Shown here piece after piece: positions 11,456-24,285 of a stretch of 64,000 nt of DNA. The notes under the pieces are model-generated. The model searched no databases. It was not told the origin of the DNA and saw only the letters and a list, made by a program, of their open reading frames with translations. Both the position numbers and the translations under genes were made by a program. Location: NCBI GenBank assembly GCA_001414485.1, contig LLEY01000021.1, forward strand, positions 434,001 through 498,000, in the 5' to 3' direction. The stretch's first letter is position 1; each line of letters starts with the position of its first letter. This DNA is from Calycina herbarum (taxonomy: Eukaryota > Ascomycota > Leotiomycetes > Helotiales > Pezizellaceae).

Positions 11456-14400
11456 ATGGCACCTCGAGATGCCCCGGCGGGCACGTTCGACCACCCATCA
11501 ATGGATAATAACGACGAATACAAACGACCGCCCTCTTCTTTGCAAATGGTGCCCGGGGAAATCGATGGGCTCGACGCCTTGAGAATAGAAGGAAATCTGG
11601 AGATGAGAGGACTTTCCCCGGAGAAGGATCGTACCCTCTGTGAGAGTCCCCTCAGCAATGAGATTTTAAAATGTCCTTCTCCCGGCGAACTCGCGCTCTC
11701 AGTTCTACAATATCTCCCCTATCCGCTACTCGTTCTCAATGGGCTGAAGACGTTGGCGATGGGGAACGAAGCGATGGAGAGATTGCTTGAACTCGAGGAT
11801 ATCTCTGGCGATACGGCAAGCGACGATGGCATTTCAATGATGGATCGCCTACAGGGACAGACGCTCAACCAATTAGGGATTGATATGCTGCAAGATGGAC
11901 AATCAGTATGGGTCAACTGGGAATCCTTCTTTGATGGTTTAGCCGATGATATGGGTTCACATACAGATAAAGACGACAGTGGTGAAATTTCAGAAGGTGG
12001 GGAGGGAGACCAAACACCAACCGCAGGAGGGCCATGGGACAAAGACGGTCGAACTGGCAAGCTTGGTTCAACCTCTGTCCATGATGCTGTGGTGGAAGTG
12101 GTTATTTCCCATGGAAGCATTGCGGCATCATCCTTCGCACGTTCGGGTCAAGCTCCGATTGGCAAGCATACATTCGCTAAAATGATAATCACAGTCTGGG
12201 AAATAGAGGATGAGAGATTCTTCACTTTGACTTTTACAAGTACAGACTCCAATCAAACCTCCCTTCCAGGCCCTGGGGGGGGCTCAAGACAAGTCCCTAA
12301 AGCACCCAAACGACCTTCCGTTGTACCTGCTCTATCCTCGGCGCGATCCAGTCGCTCCTCTGCGAGTTCAGGGCGAAGCTCTACTCATGGAAGTAGCAGT
12401 AATTACTCAGCTATTACAAGCCCAACAGCAGCATCAATGTCGCATAGTCCATTTCCACCACTAGGTCCACCATCAAGATCAGGAATCTCCGGCTGCCCTT
12501 CAACTTTACAAAAAATCATTGTAATGAAAGATGCTCTAATGGATGGAACCACTGTTCCGATTCTGGCCATGTGGAAGGACCAAAGTCTGACTGTACCAAA
12601 TAAAGCTGCGAGGCGCCTATTTGACCCCCATGCAGACATGAGCACAGTCAAGGATGGCATGGATTTGGTTGGAAAATGGAGTATCTGGGATGAGACTTTT
12701 ACTACTCGCCTTGATCCCACAGAATTCCCAATAGCAGTTATCGTCCAAACTCAAACCCCCTTTTCCAGCCGAAAAATCGGATTATACGATCCTGATACGA
12801 ACGAACGAATCATATTTGACTGTTTAGGAGAAGCAATCACAGATGAAAGCACAGGCGAGTTCTTAGCAGGTGTTGTAACCTGTAGGGATATAACCAAACA
12901 AATGCAAGAGATGACGGAGCTCAAGGAGAAAGATGAGCAAAGATTTGAGATAATATGCGATAGCCTGCCGCAGATGCTATGGACTACAACACCAGATGGA
13001 ATGCATGACTGGTTTAGTCAAAGATGGTACGTCATACACTCATGACTCCCCGGTTTCAGTATTCATTCATTGTTACACCATCATATCAGACTCAAAGGAC
13101 GATATTGGTTGATATTAACAATCCATCCACTTACAAAATACAGGTATGACTACACTGGCCTTTCAAAACACGTGTCACATGGAGAAGGTTGGAAATTGCC
13201 TTTTCACCTGGACGACATGCCCAATACTGCAAGAAAATGGAATTATTCTCTTGCAACCGGAGAACCCTACTCAGTAGAATATCGTTGCCAGAGCAAAGAG
13301 GGAGAGTGGAGATGGATGTTGGGTCGTGCATTGCCGATGAAGAACAAGCATACTGGCAAAATCGAAAAGTGGTTTGGCTCGTGTACAGATATACACGAGG
13401 CTGTTGAGGCGAGGTCTTCTGCAAAAAGAACGGTATTGAAACCCTATATCTTACTACTCGATCAACTCTGATACTTTGTTAGCGGCAGCAACTATTGTCG
13501 GTCATCGCGCATGCTCAGGTCACATTATTTGCCGTGGATCGAAAACGAAATATGACTTTACTTGAAGGGGTTTTCATCTGGGATTTGGATAGCGAGAATG
13601 GATCTGGAGATGAAACGAGCAGCAGTGGCAACAAACCTTTTAAAAGCCACGATTTCATTGGGCAAAATGTTTATAACGTTTTCGAACATGGGGGCCTCTC
13701 GAAGAATGGTCATCCACCTTCACTCCAGGCAATCGAGGATATCTTAAACGGGAAGATTATGGAAGATGTCCAGGAACACTGTATCGACAATAGATGGTAC
13801 AGGACGAGATTTGTTCCGGTCCTTGGCAAGAAAGATAATGGCGGCAAAATCAATGAAGCCTTCATTGATGGAGTCATTGGTGTGAGCATGGATATCACAG
13901 AGGTCAAGAACCGCGAGGTCGAAATGCAGATGCAGGAGAAAGAAAATACGAGATTACTGGCAAATGAGGCAGCAGCCAAGGAAGCGAGTCGTCTGAAGAG
14001 CCAGTTTCTTGCGAACATGTCACATGAAATCCGCACTCCAATTGCTGGGGTCATTGGTATGGCAGAGTTGCTCGTAGATACCGCAAACCTTGATGAAGAA
14101 CAACAAGATTGTGCAGAGAATATCCAACGGTCGGCAAATGGCTTGCTTACCGTCATCAACGACATTCTTGACTTTTCGAAAGTGGAATCTGGACGTCTGG
14201 ATATCGAGGAAGTGCAATTCTCCCTCTCCGTAGTCGTTCGCGACGTCAGCAAAATGCTAGGTTTTGCAGCGGAGCGAAAGAATCTTACCTTCGATTCAGA
14301 TATCAGTGTAGGCAGCGAGACCGACCTTATTGTCATGGGTGATCCTGGACGAGTACGGCAAATCATCACCAATCTCCTCACCAACAGTATCAAGTTCACA

Positions 14401-16344
14401 AGCGAAGGGCGCGTCAAGTTTTCCGTGCTGAAGGAACATGAAACTTCAGATGTGTTCGAAGTGAAGTTTGTTGTGGAGGACACTGGCATCGGAATCGAAG
14501 AAGAAGTTAGGAAGCGACTCTTCCAACCATTCAGCCAAGCAGATTCCTCTACAGCTCGACGTTTCGGCGGAAGTGGACTCGGACTAACAATCAGTCAAAA
14601 CCTCGTTGACCTGATGCACGGACGAATTACCCTGGAATCAACCCTCGGAAGTGGTACAACGGCCACTTTCTGGATACCCTTCAACAAACCTCAATATCAT
14701 GATGGTTCTCTAGCATTGGTCGATATTGGCAGTATTCCGGATCGACTGCAATCGGAAATGAGCGTCTCTTGTAATAGCTCTGATTACGATAACCATACTT
14801 TTGCTGGGACACCCCCAGCTAATAGTCCTTCTAATACTCATAAGCCGCTGAGGAGACCGATAACGACTAGTATGACGCCGCCTATTGCGTCGGAATATGA
14901 GTTGGAGAAGGCGGAAAGAGCTGAGATAAATGTTTTGGTTGTTGAGGATAATGTAAGTGACAAAAAGCTTAGCCATTCTGCCCTTTTTCCAAGACTCTTT
15001 CAGTTCCCGCGATTTAGCACACTAATATGCCATCAATGGCAATCCTTGTTACTACCGAGTATTAATGTGATATCCAGGCAATCAATCAAACAATAGCAAC
15101 GAAAACTATCCGAAAACTGGGTTTCGCTGTCAATGCCGTGTGGAATGGCAAAGAGGCACTCGACTATCTACTCGAAGCAGATTCAGCAAATCCGCCTCAT
15201 CCGAAACCTGATATCATTCTCAGTAAGTAATTAACAGTTCTTTTCTCTCGAAAAGCCACCTACATGTTTTTGTTGGAGAGCTGAGAATATGTATACCTCA
15301 TGGTACAACCTACCCAGTGCTTTTCTGTTTCCCATGATTGTGATATTGTGTTCTCTTCCATGCCATCTTTATTTTCTTTTCATTGCCAACACGAGTTCTC
15401 TAACATCGATCTCCCAGTGGATGTACAAATGCCAATCATTGATGGGTACCGGGCCACACATCTCATCCGCCACCACACCCCATACAACCTCCTAGCGAAA
15501 AACATGCCCATCATTGCAATGACTGCCAGTAAGTAACCCCTCTCTCCATTCTTTCCCAAAATTCTATTTCCTCGTCATTTGGATGGTATTTCTGTGCATC
15601 ATGTACTGAAGGATCCTAGGCGCAATCCAAGGCGACCGAGAAAAGTGCCAAAAAGCAGGAATGGACGACTACCTCGCCAAACCCGTAAAAGGCAAAACCC
15701 TCGAGAAAATGCTTGTCCGGTGGGCCATCCAGAAACGCGCACTCCCCCGCGAGAAATGGGGTTTCGCGGGCCTGGATTGTTCAGAGTCGGGGGAACATAA
15801 TTGCGGGACGGCTGCTATTCCTATTTATGGCCAGGGAGGAAAAAGGGGTGACAAAAACAAGAACAAATCTTCGCATAGTGATCTTTGTAACTTAACCGGG
15901 CCCGGTGAGGGAGGTATAGAAATACTGAGTTCGAGACCGACGATGAGTGAGCGGCAGAACTCGCATCGGCTTAGATTACCGGGCACGGAGAGTGAGGGGG
16001 ATAGAGCGGAGATGAGGGAGGAGGCTGAGGAGAAGGCTACTGCTCTTAGGGATGAGAAGCTTGTTGAGGCTGCGGGGGTTACGGGAGGGATACCGGCTAG
16101 TATGGATGGGGCTGTTAGTCCGGGACAGAGGTTGACGGAGGAGAATGTTGGGCGGTTGGAGAGTGAGGTTTTGGCGAGGACGCCGAGGAGTGAGACGCGT
16201 CTGAATGGGGGAACTGGGATAGCTGGAGGGGATAGGGATGAAGGGGTAATGAGTAGTGATGAGGGCCAGAGTCGAGAATCGAGTCAGAGACCGGGCATGA
16301 CTAGTAGGAGGTGGATGGATAGTGAGAGGACTGTTAGGGGTTGA
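11456..16344 (+). CDS. Hybrid histidine kinase with PAS domains and receiver domain
   Basis: Sensor kinase of the His-to-Asp phosphorelay type. Six exons: 11456-13026, 13144-13432, 13483-14952, 15078-15222, 15418-15528, 15620-16344 (1,436 aa). The first 500 residues are low-complexity, with Ser-rich parts. A PAS fold follows at about 505-620 (ending [10 protein letters not shown]) and a second at about 625-735 (ending [10 protein letters not shown]). The phospho-acceptor H-box is NMSHEIRTP with His801. N-box (about 912, NLLTNSIKF), G1 (EDTGIGI) and G2 (FGGSGLGL, about 980) show an intact ATPase domain. The receiver has VLVVEDN, the phospho-acceptor Asp1160 in MDVQMP, and the conserved Lys in LAKPVKG. 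A Gly/Glu/Arg-rich tail of about 200 residues ends the protein. No transmembrane segment is evident, so it is probably cytosolic. The frame opens earlier without an ATG; the first ATG is 11456. I do not assign a class number or symbol. Confidence 0.93.
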
Positions 16345-19300
16345 GAATTGAGGGTTTTTGGGATCTTTGTTGAGGGAAAAGGGGATTGTGAACAGGATTA
16401 GGGACGAGAGGTATATGACACGAAATAATACCGCGAGGAATATCGACGGATGGACAGGCAGATGAGGCGATGAGATGAGATGAACAGATGACAGGATACG
16501 ATGATTCCTAGGTACCTCTTTTTCGCATTTGAGGTTTCATTGTTGGAGGGAGCGGTGGTGGGCGAATGGCGTCACTTGGGGGCATGCATTTTTTTGGGAG
16601 GGGTTTTCTTCCTTCCGTTTTAGCAGTTCACAGCATGCATGCATGCATGGTAGCATTTTAATCTTTCTTTTCGGGGCTCTCTCTTTTTGTCATCGGGACT
16701 GGGATTTTCAAAAGATTTGGGCACTCTGGGACTTCGAAAATTTCGGGTATTCACTTTTTCTCTCTCTTTTTTCCCCTCTCATCTGGGTCTTTCTTTCCTT
16801 TTCTATGTGCATTGGAGTGGGGAATATATTAGATTGGGGCATGGAATTGGATGGGGTGGAAAAATTGGGATGGGTAGAAAGGGGGAGGGCGAAGGGGTGG
16901 CAGGTATATATGTATTTATATATGTGTGCGTGTTTTTATTTGAAATCTACTGCACAGATGGTTTGCATATAGAATGATTGAGTATCTGGGGGGTTGATGT
17001 TTTGCTCTGATGAAGTTTGATTGGTTGGGCGTATATTTGGGCGAAGTGTGTTGGGGTTTTGAAGTATAAAAGTTGTTGGGAGGTGGTGAGGGGGTGTTGA
17101 GGTGGGCTGTCTTGCGAGAGGTTTAACCGGTAGCTTTGTTTTACTTCTTCAACTAGGTGAGTGAGGGATTCCTGCCTGCCAATTTAAGCGAGCTCTTCAT
17201 CAGGGGGTGAGGTGTAGGTTGTCGCTTATATTTTACAAAGGAAAGGGGGTTTGTAGAGGTGGAACTTCCTTTGAATTGCAAATCCTTTTTTCAAAGACAT
17301 GGCTTCGCGCTTAAGTCAAGTTTCGAAGATTTTGATTTGGTTTAGATAATTTTAGAGAAGTCGATAAGAACTATTTGGCTATAAATTTACTCGTATTGAC
17401 AACTTTTTCATTCTGCCCGATCCATAACCAGGATCTGAAGTCTCTGTTTACTGTTTAGCTGGGGCTCTCAGATTTGATATATTAGGAGAGAAGTTTTAAG
17501 GGTTTTATATGCGATGTTTGAAATAGAAGGAAGTTGGAACTTGGTGGCAATTATTCATCTTATAGGTATAGCGGTAAAGAATGCGGGTTTTAAAGATGCG
17601 AAGCTATTGCTATTCTCAGTGCCTTGGTGTCAATGGAAAGTGAAAGGCGAAGGTATGCTGATTTCTTGGGGACGAACTAGAGTTCTTGATTTTTTTTTAG
17701 AAAGGACTGATGATTCTATAGGTTATGAGAATTATGCAGAGTGAGAGTTCCAGTGGCTTGGGGTTTTGGGGGAATGAGAGTGTCTAATGCGAATTTGGTT
17801 ACTAGTGGTATCTTGACTTCTCTTCTTTTGCCTTTCAAGGACATCTAGTCGAATTAGCAATTAGTGAGTTACATGTAAGTGGCTCTTCACAAGATCCAGT
17901 TATCCATTTGACTAGCACAGCTTAGATCCAGAATAAGTATTTCAGACTTCTTTCATAAGTATGGTGAATCTTTCAACGTCAACGTCGCTAAAATAAATGA
18001 CTCACAGCCCCACCCCACGATTCAGACATAACAGCAAATAACAAAGCTACTATCAACAAGCACCGAAACCGGCAATCTGTCTCCATAGCAAAAGACTTGA
18101 AACTAACAAAAACTAGTTTAGAATGAAGAACCGTAGTTGCCTCGACATACTATGCAAGACAATTTTCAGACTTTAAAATCCTATTGATAGCAGAAAAATC
18201 AACGTTCAAATAGCAAAAGCAAGATTAGGTTTAGGAAACCTTGTTCAAAGGCAAGCACCATGTGTGGCTGTTGGTTGTGAATTTGTAAGTTTGACTTTCT
18301 TTCTCACTTTGATTCCTTGTAGATGCTCGTTGGGGTGCTCTTCTTTTTTCTTCTTTTTTTCTTCTTCCTGTTTCTTCTTTCCAAAGATTGAGTAGTGAAG
18401 CTCTCAATATTGCTAGAATAACCCACAACCCCACCCTTCCTGACAGACTTTAAACATAAACACAAATTACAATAACAGTGGCAACAAGCACTAGAAACCA
18501 GCAATCTGTCTTAGACCTGAAGCTAACGAAAAACAGTTGAGGACGAAAATCATTCAAAAACACTATAGTTGCCTTTGGATACTATACAAATGGTTCTTCG
18601 GAATTTAAGAGACTAATAAACAGAAAAAGTCCTAGGTTTAGCAAACCATGTTCAAATTAGTATAACTTGTGTAGGTTTAGGAAACCTTGTTCAAAATAGT
18701 ATCATCAATGCAAATCGTATTGGGTGTAATGCTGTTGGTTAGGAAATGTGAGTTTAATGATTTCCATTCCCCTCCGATTCTTCGGTGTTCAGGTGCTTTT
18801 TAATATTTTTTACATATATTTTTCTTCAAGCTACATGGTCACGGGTCACGTGTGAGTGAAGATAGTGACGGAAAGTGGAGGCAAGCCATATAAACAGAGT
18901 AATCAGTGATTGCACAAAGATTATAGATGGCTCGCAGGCTTTGATCGATGAAGCAATTTACAGCTCAAGATTTCTTTTTAAAAATAATCGCAAGTCAATC
19001 ACGTGGCAGGTTGCATTTTATCCCCTTGGAGACCACTTCATCACTCATCACCATAATATTTTTCAACTTGGCAATATACATGAACACGGGGTTTCTATTT
19101 CCCATCCAGTAAAACTTCGAACTGAAAGGTCAACCGACCATTTCGTTGCAGATCGCTTCAAAAAGCATTAAAATGGCATTTCGGGAGTTGTTTTGGATCA
19201 CGAATTTAGCCTCAAGTTCCACAGCCGTATATTCACAACCCAATACCCTTTCCAAGTTTCGCACCCTTGGCTTTTTCCTGAATACAATTTGGCCCGCGGC

Positions 19301-19543
19301 CCGCTTGTAATCGGTGGTATTTTCGGCTTCATCCTATCCTATCGAGTGCTTGTATTCGTGAACATGTGGTCATAACGACCATTTGTATCTGGTACGGCAG
19401 TGTGCAATCTATGTTCATTTGCTTGGCGAGAAATCGTGGTTCTCGAGTACATTTGGGTGCATATTTCGTTCATCTATTTACCCCGGATTCCCTCGTTCTG
19501 GGGATCGGGACTTAGTTGGATTGTGGAGTAGGGAGGGAGTTGG
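16345..19543. other. 3.2-kb intergenic region with a diverged tandem duplication
   Basis: No convincing gene. ORFs at 16529-16977 are low-complexity and Phe/Trp/Gly-rich. An ORF at 18875-19171 (98 codons, +) has no recognised features. The 18000-18700 part contains a duplicated non-coding segment listed separately. A short GCATGCATGCATGCATG run lies at about 16634-16650. Confidence 0.5.
18001..18695. repeat. Diverged tandem duplication, period about 430 bp
   Basis: Blocks near 18003-18255 and 18422-18695 share, in the same order, CACAGCCCCACCC / CACAACCCCACCC, CAACAAGCAC, CAGCAATCTGTCT (CGGCAATCTGTCT in the first), TAGTTGCCT, and GGTTTAGGAAACCTTGTTCA. The last motif also recurs as a variant (GGTTTAGCAAACCATGTTCA) at 18635-18654. 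Identity between markers is moderate, so the event is old. It is not coding in either frame. Confidence 0.7.
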
Positions 19544-19549
19544 TATAAA
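19544..19549 (+). promoter_or_regulatory. TATA box of the LPMO gene
   Basis: TATAAA lies 105 bp upstream of the ATG at 19649, in a spacing usual for fungal genes with a leader of several dozen bases. A substrate-inducible secreted enzyme is a plausible TATA-type promoter. Confidence 0.5.
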
Positions 19550-19648
19550 GCGCCGTGTGTACGCCACTGATTGATCTTGTGTTGCCTCTTTATCCTTTTT
19601 TTGTTTCGAGAACTGAACTTTTACGACTTTTCAAGAGAACTTCTCAAC

Positions 19649-20668
19649 ATGAGGGCAACACAACTTCTTAACGGGATTTTGTTGGCAGGTGCTGTTAATG
19701 CTCATGGCATGTGGCAGAAAATCAAGGTCAACGGTGTTGATCAAGGTCAAAATGTCGGAATCAGACCTCCTTCCTCGAACAATCCCATCCAATCCGTAAC
19801 GGGTTCAACCATCGCATGTAACTCGGGTCTTGTCAGTCCGACTTCGACGAAAGTCATCTCGATTCCGGCGGGTGCAAAGGTCGCTTCTTGGTTCCAGCAT
19901 GTTATTGGAGGACCACAGTTTTCGGGAGATCCAGATAATCCAATTGCTGCTTCGCATAAGGGTCCTATTACTGTTTACCTTGCAAAGGTCTGCGCTTCAT
20001 GTTTCTGAAATTGAGGAGTGCATTTTATACTAAATGTGTTAGGTTGATGATGCTGCCACTGCATCAAACTTCAATTCTCTCTCTTGGTTCAAAGTCGCAG
20101 CGGAAGGTCTCAATACCGGCTCCGGAAAATGGGGTGTGGATACCATGATTGCTGGTCAAGGATGGTGGGAATTCACAATGCCATCATGTCTCGCTTCAGG
20201 TCAATACGTTATGAGAATCGAGCTTCTTGGTAAGTGATCGATTGCTTTTCTCCCCGTGATTAATAAACAGCTAACTATATCTCAAAAATTAGCATTGCAT
20301 TCTGCATACAGCTCAGGGGCCGCTCAATTTTATATTTCGTAAGTTACTCTTATCAGTTAAAAATCCGAATGAAACAAATGCTGACTGGTGTAGATGCGCT
20401 GGCATTGAAGTTACTGGTTCCGGCACAAAGACTGGTAGTAGTACTGTGAAGTTCCCTGGTGCTTACACTGCTAATGATCCGTATGTATTTTCTCTCTCCC
20501 AAACTTAGTGGAATTTTGGTCCCACGGATTCATTTCCTCCTATTACAGGAGCTAACACACAAAATTAGTGGAATTATGTTGAACATCTATTCTTCCGGAC
20601 AACCCTCAATTCCCAACAACAACGGAAAGGCATATCCAATCCCTGGACCTGCAGTTATGACCTGCTGA
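19649..20668 (+). CDS. AA9 lytic polysaccharide monooxygenase, secreted
   Basis: Copper enzyme expected to cleave cellulose or related beta-glucans oxidatively outside the cell. Five exons: 19649-19987, 20043-20229, 20293-20338, 20394-20480, 20569-20668 (252 aa). The signal peptide (residues 1-18, ending VNA) leaves His19 as the mature N-terminus, the first arm of the histidine brace. The second copper His is His103 in AASHKGP, and the axial Tyr is Tyr189 in QFYISCA with Gln187 beside it; His178 in ALHSA is the usual second-sphere His. Cys57 and Cys192 probably form the family disulfide. There is no CBM1 or linker; the protein ends just after the catalytic domain. Substrate and C1/C4 preference cannot be read by eye. 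Confidence 0.94.
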
Positions 20669-22246
20669 GTCCGACCTCCATCCAATTAGGGTAGTGGAAT
20701 GGAATGTCATGGGTAGAAGTGGGCTAGAGGTTGATAATAGGACATGGAAGGCAATTTGGAACGCTATTGTCAATATTTCTTACTCGTTGTGTTGATTGTT
20801 GGATTTTGAAAGTCCGCCTCCCGTTCACTCTTTCGGAATTGTTCTTGCCTAATACAAGATTGCCTTCTAAATCAACCTCCGTGTCGTGATCTAAGCGGGA
20901 ATTAGTATTAAACAAGTTGATAAAAGCGAAACGAAAGATTTACCTTTTTTGTTCATCAGCAAGTTGGATTTGAATGCGTGAAATAAAAATGTTCCAGGCT
21001 TCCGTCATCCCTTTCTTTCTTTCTTTTGCAAGCACCTGGGTAAGTAGAAATTATGTCAGGGACAAGATGAGAAGCAAAGAGTGAATTCAAGATGAGCCTC
21101 TAAAGAGAGGGCCTGGGAGGAGTATATGTAGGCTCCGAGGTCACGTGCTACTGAAGGTCCAGCATAACCTGGAAGGTTCCGTAACAAATTAGGAGAAAGA
21201 ATCTGAATTTTTGGTACTATTTTCTCATTTGTTATATTTCTATTCTTGGGTACCTTCAATTCCTTTTGAAGCCTAAAAATCTAAGTTGCTAGGTAATACC
21301 TTCTTGCTGATTACTTGGTGCGAGTTATCTAGTAAGTTGAAAAAAGCTCTTGTTGAATTTAACATATCTAGTGGCTAGAAAAAGAGTCGTGACAAGCGAG
21401 TATGTAAGAAACATAGGCTTTGCTCCGAGTACACCCGCTTTCGCAAATATTGTACGAAAGGGTTTAGGAAAACGAGATTTATTCTCTAAGAAGGTTTAGA
21501 AGAATAGGGAAACTGATTTCTCCATTCTCCTAGATGCTTTTGCACAATAGTTGAGAGTGTGTCAAGTTTCTAGAGTAATGGATAGAGGGCTTAGACTCAG
21601 AGCAAAGTTCGGGATTCTTACTAAGTTCAACAACTGTCTAAAAAGATAAATAAAGGACGTCATATGATTTGTATGTTACTGACTTTCTACCTAACAATAA
21701 CGGAATTTGGAATTCTCTACTATTTGTAGGCTATTCGTGGGTGACCTGTAAATAGCTACTCTTTTTGTCGATTACCGAGATTTTTGACTGGAAACTATTC
21801 GTAGGTCACCTACCAACACCCAGCCAGTCTTTCTCAAATACCCTGAAAAAATGACTTCAACTGACGAGCGAACGATCAATGGCTTTCTTCATAGAATATC
21901 TAAATTTAGAAACTCTTTCGGATCTCCTTGTTAAATTGCGGCACGCCCTTTGACAACAGTCAAGCTAGAGGCTCCGTTGACAAAGACTACGTCGAAGTTG
22001 ATTGTTGACACAAAGGAGGTATTTTAAAAAAAAAACAATTAGTCAAAGAAGCAGCAGAAAACTCCAGGTTTTCTTATCCCCCTCAAAGATTTATATACAA
22101 GGTGATTGTCTGTACAATACACATGCACTTTGTTTCCAATGCATATAACATACAAAAAAAGACTCCCCAATTCATGAACACTAAGATTAAAACTATACCC
22201 CCTAATTTACACACAGAAACAACGATTATCTACACACGACACGAAA
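20669..22246. other. Intergenic region with two small palindromic elements
   Basis: No gene is supported. Minus ORFs at 20724-20915 and 21056-21259 look accidental. Palindromes at 21730-21756 and 21795-21814 are listed separately. An A-run at about 22024-22036 precedes the next gene's leader. Confidence 0.5.
21730..21814. repeat. Two copies of a small palindromic element
   Basis: GCTATTCGTGG-GTGA-CCTGTAAATAGC (21730-21756) and CTATTCGTAGGTCACCTACC (21795-21814) are imperfect hairpins sharing a core with the palindromes at 41450-41474 and 41601-41627. Confidence 0.6.
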
Positions 22247-23566
22247 ATGTCATCATCCAGGCAGATAGATGATATCATAAAACTGTTGGAGGATAAATCC
22301 AACCTCTCTCAAACAGACCTCCCATTAGTTACATCCATTAAGCTCTTCCCTCCCACTCCCAAGCCACGTCTAACATTCGGTGTAGAGTTTGAGATGGCGA
22401 TAGCTGGCCTCACACAAAAAGTACGAGACCCCGATCCACAAGACGAACGAAAGGCCGCCAAAATACCATACATAGCGACTTCCAGACGTGATAGCCCAAC
22501 TTTCCGCGTCCCTGAATTTTGGAGCAAGAGTGTCTACATATCAATCGACAGAGTTTTCGGCAACAACCGTATTCCCGCCGAGGTGGATCATACTAACTAC
22601 GGAAGTAATAGTCCTGCTTGGAAACCATCTGACGTCAGATCTTGGATCATAAAAGATGATGGTTCCATTCAACCCCCGGAAAGTGTCGACGAATTCGGAA
22701 TAGAGAAGAAAGACTACATTCCCTCGGGTTATAGTTGGATTCCCACCGAAATCATCACTCCAGTGTTCTTTTTTGGCGATGTTGCTCTAAGGGGAGTCCA
22801 GCAAATGCTAGGCGTCTTATCTTCAAACTTCCGAGTCAATGTTAACCCAAGTTCAGGGCTCCATTGCCACGTCGGCAATCGTAAGGATAGCTTCTCCCTT
22901 CAAACACTCCAAAATTTCTACGCTACAGTATGGGCTTTTGAACCTCAATTTGAGACAATCATTCCTTCAAGTCGTCTCAGGAACCAATATAGTTATTCCC
23001 TCCGTCAAGATACGAATCTCTCCAATATCGTGTCTGCCAAGGATCGTCATGAGCTCCCAAGACTCGGCCTCGAAATGATTTTTGATAAGCCTGTTGAAAT
23101 TTCTCATCTAAATAGAATGGTAATGAATAATGGTGAGGGACCCGATGTTATTCAGCGAATTTGCTACGACATGATGGGAATGGCAACCTATACGCTAACA
23201 GGCGAGGGGAGCGGTGGAAGGCTCAGGAAGCCAACCATAGAGTTTCGACAGCATGATGCAACTCTTGATCCTACTGTCGTAAATAACTGGACAAAGTTGT
23301 GTGTGGGACTTCTTGAGTTCGCCGATACTGTTGATCCCAATATTTTGCGCGCTTATCTGGAAAGACATATTGACGAGTCCCCCGAAGAGTTTCCAATTGA
23401 GAAGATACTATATGGATTGGGAATGCCAGATATTGCCGAGTACTATGGTAAGCTTGCGAAAGATTTGCTTGAGAGGGAGAAGGACAAGCGACGTCAATGG
23501 GAGAAAGAATTGAAGGAGAAGAGATTGACTAAGGTGGCGGAACAGGAGGTACCCGGCAGTATTTAG
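22247..23566 (+). CDS. Amidoligase-family (Amidoligase_2-like) protein
   Basis: Single exon, 439 aa. The N-terminal FGVEFEMAI (about residues 44-52) and the GLHCHVGNRKDSFSLQ block (about residues 204-219), followed by FYATVWAFEPQFE, fit the amidoligase family, which is related in fold to glutamine synthetase/gamma-glutamyl ligases and would bind Mg-ATP through the two Glu in VEFE and the His pair in LHCH. A later RKPTIEFRQHDATLD segment matches the expected C-terminal catalytic strand. The last 40 residues are charged and helical. Such proteins are widespread in filamentous fungi, but substrate and role are unknown. No signal peptide; probably cytosolic. The start ATG follows an A-rich leader and no upstream in-frame ATG is nearer. 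Confidence 0.85.
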   Translation: MSSSRQIDDIIKLLEDKSNLSQTDLPLVTSIKLFPPTPKPRLTFGVEFEMAIAGLTQKVRDPDPQDERKAAKIPYIATSRRDSPTFRVPEFWSKSVYISIDRVFGNNRIPAEVDHTNYGSNSPAWKPSDVRSWIIKDDGSIQPPESVDEFGIEKKDYIPSGYSWIPTEIITPVFFFGDVALRGVQQMLGVLSSNFRVNVNPSSGLHCHVGNRKDSFSLQTLQNFYATVWAFEPQFETIIPSSRLRNQYSYSLRQDTNLSNIVSAKDRHELPRLGLEMIFDKPVEISHLNRMVMNNGEGPDVIQRICYDMMGMATYTLTGEGSGGRLRKPTIEFRQHDATLDPTVVNNWTKLCVGLLEFADTVDPNILRAYLERHIDESPEEFPIEKILYGLGMPDIAEYYGKLAKDLLEREKDKRRQWEKELKEKRLTKVAEQEVPGSI

Positions 23567-24285
23567 GAGCCTTACGATTGTCACCCTTCCCTTGACGAGG
23601 ACGGGATTGACTGCTGGGTCTGAGTAACACGCTTAATGTGTTACTGAGGTAAGTTGGACCAACAGTCTCTGTATTTCTTTGTTTTTATTTCTTTCAAACT
23701 TTAGAGCTATTTCTATATTTGATGAGAAACACGGTAATGAATGCGATTATTAGAAGTAAATAACCAATTTGATAACAAAATGCGATGGAGAATGTTGTTG
23801 AGATAGTGATTAATCATCCAATAGAATAAAACGAACAGAAAAAGAAAGTCAAAGAAAATCAATTTATGAATCAGAAGCTAGGAGGAAACACAGAAGAGTT
23901 CAAGGCAGATGGTGACTCAGTGAAGATATAGAGGAAAAGAGCTCTTCCTCAACCCCGCGCCAACTCGTTAGATGGGCCTTACTCGACTGAATGTGTGACT
24001 CGAAAATAGTCCGTGAACAGGAACATCAAATGACGATCAGAACTCCGGTTGATAAAAGACGACTTTAAGGCAATTGATGATTTAGTGACGATGTCGAGGA
24101 TATCCAAGGGAAAGAGCGACTCAAACCCATCCCTTTCCCGTCAACCAATCAGCATTTCGCAGTGACCTGCCCCGCAACTACTCTAAATTTTGAGCTGTTC
24201 ACTCCAAGTTCCCAACTCCTTCTACAAAAACACATAACTTCGCCAACATTTCTTTGCAAACAAATCAAACAAACAAAATACAATC
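23567..24285. other. Intergenic region
   Basis: No gene seen. Two loosely similar segments (about 23901-23957 and 24061-24131: AAGGCA...GATG...CAGTGA/TAGTGA...GAGGA...AACCC) hint at an old duplication. A plus ORF at 24162-24350 overlaps the next gene's leader and is not credible. Confidence 0.4.

Noticed and set aside
13710..14489. 259-codon minus ORF inside the kinase
   Set aside because: Antisense shadow of the well-supported kinase exon.
16529..16977. Overlapping plus ORFs downstream of the kinase
   Set aside because: Low complexity, mutually overlapping frames, no conserved look.
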